The notes beneath the pieces were generated by a model. That model was not told the origin of the DNA. It worked only from the letters and a program-made list of their open reading frames with translations, and did no database searches. Positions 27,949 to 37,000 of a stretch of DNA of 64,000 bases are shown here, piece by piece; position 1 is the first letter of the stretch; each line of letters begins with the position of its first letter. The DNA is from Armatimonadota bacterium (lineage in GTDB: Bacteria > Armatimonadota > Zipacnadia > Zipacnadales > JABUFB01), in assembly GCA_013314775.1 (NCBI GenBank), contig JABUFB010000008.1:496001-560000 (forward strand). The letters are read 5' to 3'. The translations under genes and the position numbers were made by a program.

Positions 27949-28125
27949 ACCGAACCACCCTTTCCATCATGAAGCGCCATCGTTTCGGCAGTTCTACCCC
28001 GGCGGTGCCTGCACCTCCGCTCCGCCGCCCGAGTGCTCCGCAGGAGAGCCCGGTTTGTTCGGCGAAACTTCAACCCGCCGCCGGCAGGAGCGCGAGCTAA
28101 GACACTCCATCGGGGGAACGATACA

Positions 28126-31110
28126 ATGCCAGCATTGACCAACCGGACGGCCATCATCTCTGCCGCAATGCTTCTCTGCGTGGGGCATGTATGGGCGCAG
28201 GAGCCAGTCATTCTTGAGGGCGAAGACTTCGCGCGCGCCGGAGCCTGGAAGGCGCGTCCCTGGACGGAATCGTACTTCTGCGCCTCCTTCGCCAGTGATT
28301 TCCTGTCCCGGCAGGCATTCCTTGGCGCTCCCGCGCAATGCGACCAATCCGTGGCCCAGATCGCATTTGCCGTGCCCGCCGACGGAAAGTACGCGCTTTT
28401 CGCGCGCTATGCTTGTCCCTACATGCACAATGTGGCGTTCGAGGTCGTAATCCAGCAGGGCGGCCGCACTGTGTACTTTGACCGATTCGGGCGCATCCAG
28501 GAGCCGAAGATCTGGCCCTTTGGTGGCGGCATCCAGCCCATGGCCACCTACGACTGGGGCGGGGGCGACAACATGGTATACGAGGGTGGAACGGACGCCT
28601 TCCGCCTTCGCGCAGGCCCCGCGAGGGCCCTGCTCATCGCCGGTCCACAGGATGAACCCGCCGCGGAACGCCAGGTGGACGCGCTCCTTCTCATGGACTA
28701 CGACCAGGGGCATGCGAAGATTTCTTCCAGGTATTCCTACCTGCCACTGGACGGACTTCTGACCCAATCTGGCGACGTGTTCCTGCGCATCACGAACCCG
28801 GCGAATGCCCCGGGACCGGTGGTCGTTGACCTGACCACCACGGAACACAGCCCATACTGGGTGCATGGCCGTGACTGGCGCACCCCGAAGACCCTTGGCG
28901 CTCAAGGATATGTCGAGGGCAAGCCGCAGCCCGGCGACTTCCTGCCTGTCGGCGCGACAAGCCCGTGGGTCGAGATAGGTAGCCGATTGGACCGTTTGAA
29001 CGAATCGACCCTCAAAGCGCAGGTGCAGTATCAGGACGCGAAGGCTCCGGGAATCGACATCATATTCGAGTTCGCGACGCCGGACGCAGAAGACGGCAAA
29101 CGCCTGGTGCGCCGTATCCGGTATCGGGACCCCGGCAGCCGGCCAGTGCGTTTCGCAGTACCTGGAAATGTCCCGAAGAACGGCGACATACGCACCGCCG
29201 AAGAAGAACTGGAGCGCATTCTTGCGTACGTCCGGTCCCTGCCCAAAGAGGGCCGCACCCCCGAGCGCATCGGCATTCGGGGTGTTTTCACAACTCACTT
29301 CATGGCGTCGGAACTGTCGGACCGAGCCCGGACACTCTCCGACCGGATTCGGCGCGAGATGATCGGCGATGCCAATGAGGTCGGCCTGGAGGTGGAGAGC
29401 CTCGGGGACGAAATCGGCCTGAAACTCGCCGCGAAGTCACCCGAGAGCGACGCGGCATTCCGCGAGTACCTGAAGGGACTGGGACTGCAGCCCTCCGATG
29501 TGCTGTCCCCCGAAGCTCTCGCGGATGCGCAGGACCCATGGTCGCTGGTCGAACTGGAGTATGAGGATCGCGAGACGAACCCGCGCCTGTGGTACCACTC
29601 TCAGGTTTTCGGCTATGAAAACGGGAGCCTTCTCGAACTGAAGGAGCGCACCGAGGCAATCCAGGCAAAGAGCGGGGGCCGCGTGTATACGGGGGCGAAC
29701 TACTCGCCCCACCCGGTCTACTGGCCGCGCGAGCAGCAGTGGGTGAGACCTTTCAAACTCGGGGCGCTCACGATGCCCTGGAGTGAAGACTACGTCTGGG
29801 GCATCCCAGAAGTCAGCCCGCAGGTCACCGGGTATCTCACGGACGTCTTCCGCTGCGCCGCGAAATACCGCGATCTGCCCATCGTCTTCTACGTGATGCC
29901 CCACGAACCCGGAAACACACCGCGTAGCTTCCGGCTCAGCTATTACTCCGCACTTGCACACGGCGCGAAGCTAATACACCACTTCTGCGTGACCCCGGTC
30001 GTAACGGCCTACACCGAGAACTACGTGTCGTCCGAATTCCTGCCCATGTACCGCGAAATCCACGATATCGCGCGGGAACTGGGCGTGTTCGAGGACCTGC
30101 TAATAGAGGGCCGCGTCCGGCCCGCACAGGTCGCGATGCTGATCTCCGGTGTCACCGACCTGTGGGACCCTTCCCCCAACTACAACCACGAGCGCAAGTG
30201 CCTTTACTACGCCCTGCGACAGGCTGGAGTCCCGGTGGACTTCCTGACGGAAGATGACATTGCCGAAGGGCGTCTGGACGGCTACAAAGCCCTTTACATA
30301 AGCGCAAGCCACCTGCATTCCGGTGCCGCGAAGGCGCTCACCGAGTGGGTCAGCCGCGGCGGCGTCGTGTGGTCCTCAGCCGGCGGCGGGCTGCTCGATG
30401 AGTACAACAGACCCAATGACGCGATGCTCGCCCTTTTCGGGTTGTCCAGCGGGGAGATCACAGAGCACGACCGTCTCCCCGACACGAAACACACGCTGCC
30501 ACGCTTGCGCCCGGCTGACGGTATGCGTCTCAGCCTACCCGGCCTGGAACCTGTTGCGCTGCCCGCATTGGCAACCACACAGACGCTGGAGCCGGCAGGG
30601 GGGGCCCGGTCGGTGGGCATGTTCCACAACGGTTCTCCGGCGGCGGTGCTCAATCGGTTGGGCAAAGGGCAGGCGCTCCTCATCGGTGGGTTCCCCGGTG
30701 CGGCGTACGTGTCCCCCGCAATCCCTGCCCGGCCCTGGGATCGCGGCACTACGGACGCAGCGATGGCTCACTTCCTGCCCACGGACTTCGACCCGCATGC
30801 GCGAGAGGTCATCCTCTGGGCCGCAAGACAGGCGGGTATTGTCCCGGACGTGACCCTCTCCGCGCCGCTGGTGGAATGGACCGCCATTGACTCACCTGCG
30901 GGTACAGCGCTCATGCTCATCAACTGGACCGGACAGCCGGTGCGCGACCTGCGCATTACGGTTCGCGGGCAACTAGGCGGCGCAATAGTATCCTCGCTCG
31001 AGCAGGGCAGACTCAAGCCCGAGCAGGACGGGAATGTCTGGTGCGTTACGATGCCGCTGGGCCTGACCGATTGCATCATGGTCCGCAATGCACAGGAGGA
31101 CGGGCAATGA
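28126..31110 (+). CDS. secreted GH42-like glycosidase with N-terminal CBM-like domain
   Basis: 994 residues from ATG 28126; signal peptide (IISAAMLLCVGHVWAQ). Residues ~20-200 form a carbohydrate-binding-like jelly roll beginning VILEGEDFARAGAW. About 270-640 have barrel-like segments (RVYTGANYSPHPVYW, TMPWSEDYVWGIPE, LPIVFYVMPHE). From ~660 comes a beta-galactosidase trimerisation-type Rossmann domain (VAMLISGVTDLWDP, GYKALYISASHLHSG, EWVSRGGVVWSSAGGG), then a beta-sandwich (TALMLINWTGQPVRDL). The trimerisation-like domain supports GH42 relationship, but catalytic Glu residues are not as clear as in the 21.7-25.3 kb gene, so the barrel may be a divergent family. Its stop overlaps the next start (ATGA). 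Confidence 0.62.
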   Translation: MPALTNRTAIISAAMLLCVGHVWAQEPVILEGEDFARAGAWKARPWTESYFCASFASDFLSRQAFLGAPAQCDQSVAQIAFAVPADGKYALFARYACPYMHNVAFEVVIQQGGRTVYFDRFGRIQEPKIWPFGGGIQPMATYDWGGGDNMVYEGGTDAFRLRAGPARALLIAGPQDEPAAERQVDALLLMDYDQGHAKISSRYSYLPLDGLLTQSGDVFLRITNPANAPGPVVVDLTTTEHSPYWVHGRDWRTPKTLGAQGYVEGKPQPGDFLPVGATSPWVEIGSRLDRLNESTLKAQVQYQDAKAPGIDIIFEFATPDAEDGKRLVRRIRYRDPGSRPVRFAVPGNVPKNGDIRTAEEELERILAYVRSLPKEGRTPERIGIRGVFTTHFMASELSDRARTLSDRIRREMIGDANEVGLEVESLGDEIGLKLAAKSPESDAAFREYLKGLGLQPSDVLSPEALADAQDPWSLVELEYEDRETNPRLWYHSQVFGYENGSLLELKERTEAIQAKSGGRVYTGANYSPHPVYWPREQQWVRPFKLGALTMPWSEDYVWGIPEVSPQVTGYLTDVFRCAAKYRDLPIVFYVMPHEPGNTPRSFRLSYYSALAHGAKLIHHFCVTPVVTAYTENYVSSEFLPMYREIHDIARELGVFEDLLIEGRVRPAQVAMLISGVTDLWDPSPNYNHERKCLYYALRQAGVPVDFLTEDDIAEGRLDGYKALYISASHLHSGAAKALTEWVSRGGVVWSSAGGGLLDEYNRPNDAMLALFGLSSGEITEHDRLPDTKHTLPRLRPADGMRLSLPGLEPVALPALATTQTLEPAGGARSVGMFHNGSPAAVLNRLGKGQALLIGGFPGAAYVSPAIPARPWDRGTTDAAMAHFLPTDFDPHAREVILWAARQAGIVPDVTLSAPLVEWTAIDSPAGTALMLINWTGQPVRDLRITVRGQLGGAIVSSLEQGRLKPEQDGNVWCVTMPLGLTDCIMVRNAQEDGQ

Positions 31111-33995
31111 GAGTCTTCCGGGCAGTGCTGCTGATCGTCGCCGTGTCGGTTTCCGTGGCCATGGCGGCTGAGCCTGTAGATGAACCGGCGGGAGCACGTT
31201 ACTCCCTGGGCCTCACCCTTTGGCACCTGGGCCATCGCGCCGACATGATCCAGGCCTTTCACGAGTTCTGTCGCACCCATGGGGTTCCATCCGAATCGGC
31301 TCCGGCACCGGCGGAGCAGTCTATCCCGCAGACCACTGCTGACGTACTTCTCGAGCCGGAACTGATCCCCGAAGCCGAACGCTCGGGCTGGAATGTCCAG
31401 GGGCAGTTCATCACCAGCGGCGCTACCGACGCCGGCCCCACGGTTGCATTCCCGATGTCGGTACCACGCTCCGGATTTTGGCGGCTGTGGGTTCAGTACA
31501 GGGGCTGGGAGGACGGCACCGGCGTCACACGGATTCGCATCTACCCCAAGGGACGCGAAGAATTCGCGCCGATAGTGGATGACGAGATATACGACTATGC
31601 TGTGCCCGAAGACGGGCTGCATTGGAAGGACATGCTGGTGGACCTGGAAGCCGGGGAGTACCAGGTCAGCTTGGGCCACGTCACCCGCTGGTGGCACGCC
31701 GGCAAAGGCCCCCGGGGCTACAAGGTGCGGCAGATCGACTGCCTGTACCTCACACAGCGCCCGTGGGAGCAGCCGCCGGATGAGGCCGCGCGCGACGAGT
31801 TCCGCAGGTCATCCAGTCGGACCGGTATTCAGTGGCAACGCGAGCGGCCGTTGGATGCTGAAGCTGCTGAGAAGTGGCGACAGTGGCAGATGCGCCCCGT
31901 CTCGTGGGACCAGTGCGAAGCTGACCCGGCGTTGTTCGAGCTGAGCCGGCGCTTCTGGCGTCAACAGGTGGACACGCTCGCTGCCCAGGGCTACGATGAG
32001 GCCGACCTGCCAGACTACCGGGACGACCGCCGCCAGGTGATTTTCGACGACCAATGGAATCTCCTGGGCAACCCGGTGCGCATCAAACGGCAGATCGAGG
32101 CGCTTCGGAGTGACATCCGCAGCGAGTCCCCGCACCTGTATTACTGGATCAACGCAGGGGAGTTCGACGAGGTCACCGGGGGCTGGGAACGCAAAGGCAC
32201 CGAACTCGCGGCGACCTACTCGGACTTTCAGGGAGAAGCGAAGCACTCCCTGCGCGTGGACCGCAATGGAGACTATACGGTCTGGGTACGCTTCCGCAAC
32301 ATCGACTACCATGCGCCCTGGCGGGTCACGGTCACCGCGCCAGATGCGACCGAGATTGCCTTCGAACGCGACCAGCAGAGCTACCCCAAGGATGGGCCTG
32401 ATCGCGCAACGTGGCAGAAAGTGGGAACGTTGCGAGCATCTGCGGGCGACGTTTTGCGCCTGCGCATCGTGCCAAGACCATTCCGCCAGCCCGGCACATA
32501 TCGAGGCATCTACGCGTTTGTCATCACCACCGACCCCGATTACACCCCACACGGGCCCACGAAACCTGCAGTTACTGTGAACCAGTACCTGTCACGAGCC
32601 ACGGCACTGGGTGCATCACCTGATGACGGCTACCTGTTGTGGACGCCCCCTGATCCTTACACCCCGCCTGCCCACGATTCGTGGCCAGATGACCTCGCTC
32701 AGGGTTCGTCGCGGCATACAGCCCGAGACACGCTGGAGATCGGGCTGTCCATGGCGGCGGACAGCGTGCGAGCCGTCCCGGTATACCTGCGCAGCCTGCA
32801 GGCCGAACCCGCAGATGTTACCGTCAAGTGCGGCCCCCTGGCGGGCGAAAACAGGAGCTTCACCGCCAAAGTCTCCTGGCGCGCCATCGCCTTCGTGCCC
32901 TTCGGCCCGGAGCGTCACCAGTGGAGTCCCTTCGCGCTCCTGCGCCGTCCCTGGATTACCGTCCCTGCCTGGAACCTGGCGGGCATCTGGCTCACCGTGG
33001 ACAGTACGGGGGTGGAACCCGGACAGTACACCTGCGACGTCGCCCTGCGCGCCTCCGGCCTGCCAGAACGCACAGTGCGCTTGAATGTGCGGGTTTCGCC
33101 GGTGCGCATCGAGCCCCGCAATGGCATCCTGGTGGGTGGTTGGACGGCGCCACCCGAAGGTGAGGAGTACTGGGACGACTACCGGGCGCACGGGATGAAC
33201 ATCGGCTACAGGGATATGACGAAGAAGGAGATGGACCGGCGGGGCATCCGGTTGCTGGCATTGCCCTTGTGGGAGGCGACGCCCGAAGCCGTGCGCCAAC
33301 GCGTCGCAAGTCTTCGCGCCGCAGGTCTGGACTACTCAGACTTCCTCTTCACCATCCGCGATGAACCCTCCGGCGAAACCGCGGAAGAGCTGCAGCCTTA
33401 CCTGGACGTTGCCCGCGCAGTGAAAGATGCCGACCCGCGAGCCCGTGTGTCCTTCAACCCCGGCGAGGCCGGAAGCCTGAGAACCTTCGAACTCCTGGAC
33501 CCGCTCTGCGACTTCTGGCTGCCCTACACAATCCATCGCAGCTACCCGCCACGCGACGCTGCTGCGAAAAGAGCGATCTTCGCCCGCAAGCCCTGGATGT
33601 GGTACACCACACCGTGCCTGTGGGACAAGAGCCCTGCGCTGCCGTCACAGCATCTCGCCCAGATTCGCTCAGTACCTGCCCAGCCCGGACAGTGCGTCGG
33701 AACAGCCTTCTTCGCCTTCCACTACCCCTTCCGCGACCCCTGGGACACTGCATACGAGCACATTCCCGATGTGGCGGTGACCGTACTGCCCTCGCGGCTG
33801 GGCCCGGTGCCGACGCGGTCCTGGGAGGCGATCCGGGAAGGCATCCAGCATGCGAATCTCGCAATGATGGTGCGCGAGCGTATGGGAGCGGCGAGTTTCG
33901 ACGAGCTACCGGAGGGCGAGGCGAGACGCCTGGTAGAATCGGGAACGGTTGAGGAGTTGCTGGACTGGTTGGAGCGGAATCCCCAGCGCGAATGA
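31107..33995 (+). CDS. secreted DUF4091 (GH123-like) multidomain protein
   Basis: 962 residues. ATG overlaps the previous stop (ATGA) with AGGAGG eight bases before, so translation is coupled. Signal peptide (VFRAVLLIVAVSVSVAMA). Middle domains include beta-rich carbohydrate-binding-like segments (VTAPDATEIAFERDQQSY). The C-terminal ~300 residues carry NGILVGGWTAPP, FTIRDEPSGET, ARVSFNPGEAG and WMWYTTPCLWDKSP, the DUF4091/GH123-like pattern also seen in the 25.5 kb gene; the two share LVGGW and the DEP catalytic pair. Likely an exo-acting hexosaminidase-type enzyme, by family only. Converges with the PL26-like gene, 28 bases between stops. Confidence 0.68.
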   Translation: MRVFRAVLLIVAVSVSVAMAAEPVDEPAGARYSLGLTLWHLGHRADMIQAFHEFCRTHGVPSESAPAPAEQSIPQTTADVLLEPELIPEAERSGWNVQGQFITSGATDAGPTVAFPMSVPRSGFWRLWVQYRGWEDGTGVTRIRIYPKGREEFAPIVDDEIYDYAVPEDGLHWKDMLVDLEAGEYQVSLGHVTRWWHAGKGPRGYKVRQIDCLYLTQRPWEQPPDEAARDEFRRSSSRTGIQWQRERPLDAEAAEKWRQWQMRPVSWDQCEADPALFELSRRFWRQQVDTLAAQGYDEADLPDYRDDRRQVIFDDQWNLLGNPVRIKRQIEALRSDIRSESPHLYYWINAGEFDEVTGGWERKGTELAATYSDFQGEAKHSLRVDRNGDYTVWVRFRNIDYHAPWRVTVTAPDATEIAFERDQQSYPKDGPDRATWQKVGTLRASAGDVLRLRIVPRPFRQPGTYRGIYAFVITTDPDYTPHGPTKPAVTVNQYLSRATALGASPDDGYLLWTPPDPYTPPAHDSWPDDLAQGSSRHTARDTLEIGLSMAADSVRAVPVYLRSLQAEPADVTVKCGPLAGENRSFTAKVSWRAIAFVPFGPERHQWSPFALLRRPWITVPAWNLAGIWLTVDSTGVEPGQYTCDVALRASGLPERTVRLNVRVSPVRIEPRNGILVGGWTAPPEGEEYWDDYRAHGMNIGYRDMTKKEMDRRGIRLLALPLWEATPEAVRQRVASLRAAGLDYSDFLFTIRDEPSGETAEELQPYLDVARAVKDADPRARVSFNPGEAGSLRTFELLDPLCDFWLPYTIHRSYPPRDAAAKRAIFARKPWMWYTTPCLWDKSPALPSQHLAQIRSVPAQPGQCVGTAFFAFHYPFRDPWDTAYEHIPDVAVTVLPSRLGPVPTRSWEAIREGIQHANLAMMVRERMGAASFDELPEGEARRLVESGTVEELLDWLERNPQRE

Positions 33996-34023
33996 GGACC
34001 GCAGTATCCGCCGACTCAGGCGC

Positions 34024-37000
34024 TCACTGGCGCACGAAGACGATGCTGTCCAGCCCCACGCCGCCTCCGAGATTGGTGAGGCGGAGGCGGTGCGTGCCTG
34101 CGGTCAGGGCGATGGCCTGGCCCCCACCGGCCGCGTAATACGCCCAGTTGTCGGTCTGGGTGCAGAAACCACCCGTCACCGGCAGCGTCATCTGCTCGAA
34201 GGCTTTGCCGGGCGATGCGCCGTCCATCACAAGCGCCCGGCGGGGGTCGGTTGCACTGCCCGAGCAGTACCTGAGATACACCCGGTAATCGCCGGCAATG
34301 GCTATGGGCACATCCCATTCGAGCCAGTGCCCTTTGCTCTCATCCCAGTAGCTCAGCATCCGGCCCTGGCACCCGATGCGCTGGAAAAGTTGCACTGTTC
34401 CCTCGCCCTGGCCCGCGAAATCCTCGGCCTGCACCGTCACCACGCGGTCCGCAGCGATCCCCGCAAGCTCCTGCGGCGGGGCGCTCACGATGATCCGCGC
34501 ATCAGCGGTGTTGCCCGCCCGGTCCGTCACTCGCACGCTCACCGTCTGCGCGCCAGCGTGTGCGAATTCCACCTCAACATCTGAACCCTCGGCTTTCATC
34601 CCGTCGGGAAGCTCCCATCTGATGGTCTCAACGTCCCCATCAAAGTCGCTCACCCGTGCCTTGTACCTCACCCGGCTCTGACCGAGAGCCAGCGACTGCG
34701 GCCCGTCGATGCTCACCACCGGCGCGCCCGGGTTGACGAACTGCCCCGGCGAAATCGCGACGAAGGGGACCGCTCCCCGCAACGACAGCGTCACCATACC
34801 CGGACCACTGACATTGAGGGTTGCCGGCCCATCACCTGCAACGGCGACCGTCAGTTCGCGGGGCTGCCCGGCCTCGCACGTGCCCTCGGCCTTCGCGCCC
34901 CCCAGTTCCAGCGCCGCCGTCATCGGGCTATCCTGGGGCGCAACAACCACTCCCAGATCGGTCGCGCCGGGCTCCGGATGCAGTCGCAGAACTGCCGGCA
35001 GCTTGCCCAGCCGCAATTCCAGATCGCCGCCGACCTTCGCTACCCAGTCGCGGTTGCTCGACCGAAACTGCCACGCTCCGGCTCCCGCGGGAATCCTGAC
35101 TTCGTGGTATCCCGGCTCCGCCTTGTCGATGCGCAGCCGGCCGTCGGAATCGAAGGGCACGACCTGCCCGGAGGCGGTCACGAGATGCGCGAGTTCCGAG
35201 ACCGCCATGTCATCCGGCAGCGGCTCCACCGTTCCCAGCCACAGGTCCAGCGGCCCGGCTGCCTTCTGGTGGATGAGCAGCGAGTGGGACTGCTCGCCGC
35301 TGAATGCCGGCCCTTCACGAGACAGCAGATCCATGTTGTACAGAATGTGGGGCGTCCAGCGCAGGTGCGCGATCGACCCGATGCCTCCATTGAAGGCCGC
35401 CTGCATAGCGCGCATGGCAATCTCACCGTGCTCGGGGTCGCCTGCCAGCCGGTACGCGAAGAACAGGATCTCAGCCACCATGTCATTGTTCGCGATGTAC
35501 CCCGTCATGTTCGGACACGAGGTGTACCGGAACCCGTCCACTTCGGGGACCCACATCTCCGCAACGGCCTGCCGCGCGCCGCCCACGATCGACCGGGCAA
35601 CGCGTTCATCACCGGTCTCGTTGTAGAACTCCTCCAGGCCGTTGGCCAGCACACCCAGCATGAAATTGGCTTCCCCGCGGTGTCTCGGAAAGTCCAGGCA
35701 GTGCCCGGGAACCATTTGCCGGTGCCAGCCGCCATCCGGCGACTGGCGCTCAAGCGTGCGCTCCACGATGATCCGGCACGCATTCAGGTAGAACGGGTCG
35801 CCGGTGGCCCGGAATGCGGCCATCTGCAGCAGCAGATTCCAGCCATTGTCCCGGCAGTTGCTGAAGTCATAGTTACACAGGTACTCGCCGGCGTAATGAT
35901 CGGCAACCAGACCCGCGTTTTCGGCAGCAGTCGGGTCTCCACTCAGGGCGAACCAGTCGCAGAAGCCCTCTGTCCATGTGTGGCTGGGCGTGAAACCGCT
36001 GCCGGGGATGCCGCTGCCCTCGTACTGCTGGCTGAAGTACCTCCCCGTGTGCCCCATAGAGTGAATCCATTCGCCGCCCGTGTACGGCCCGTAGTGCGCG
36101 GTATCCACGTCGATGGCGTGCCTTGCGGCGCGTTCGCCGAGGCGGTACCACCTGGGGTCGGCACAACGCGCGAACTGCATCAGGAAGGCGTGGTGGTGGT
36201 CGTACTCGCCGTTAGCCCAGTTTACTTTTCGCTCGCCGAATTGGTCGCCGAAGTTGAGCATCCCGTAGTTCCGGTTGCTCTCGCGGTAGTTCACGTAGCC
36301 GTTGTAGACCTTCTCGCAGACCTGCTCATAGTCTGGCCAGCGCCCGGTGGTTGCCGGGAGGATCTCTCCGAACACCGCGGTGCCGCAATACCGCTCTGGA
36401 CTGCACAGCACCAGCGGCGGGTCCTGGAGGGCCTGCGCGAACTGCGGCGCATCGGCGGGCATCTTCCCCGGATGGAACCACAGCAGCACCTCATGCTGCT
36501 TCGTCATTCCCTGGCGCAGCTTGTACTTGCCGCCCTTGAGGTAGAAGTAGAGCTTGATATCATCCAGGAGCGTCTCGCTGTCGTACGTCCCCTCGGGGAA
36601 GTCCGGGCACAGGTCAAGGCTCAGGCCTTCGGGCGTCACCCGCAGGCCCTTCGGGTATGTCTGCCAGAAGTCCCGCACCATAGCCGTGACGCCCCAGCGC
36701 TCTCCGCTCACATCCACCCAGCCATCGGCCCGGGACTTTGCCGGCAGGTCGCCTCCCGCGGGTTCGAGAGTGAAACGGTCGTCCCGCAATTGCTCCAGCT
36801 TCATGTTGCCCTTCCCGCTCGCGACCTGACCATCACCCAGGCCAACCGTCCACGTTGAGCCTTCGCCCGGGTTGGCTGGCAACTGCAGGGACAGCCCCTG
36901 CATCTCTGCGAACTCGCCCGGTTCATCGTTCCCCCACGCGGTGTACATCCGAATCAGCTGCGACCCCGCGTGGAAGACGAACCGGTTTCGGTAGGTGAAG

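Noticed and set aside
34978-36858. 626-codon plus-strand open frame inside the PL26-like gene
   Set aside because: Antisense shadow; low-complexity His/Arg/Val mixture, no start context, while the minus frame has PcRGLX-type motifs.
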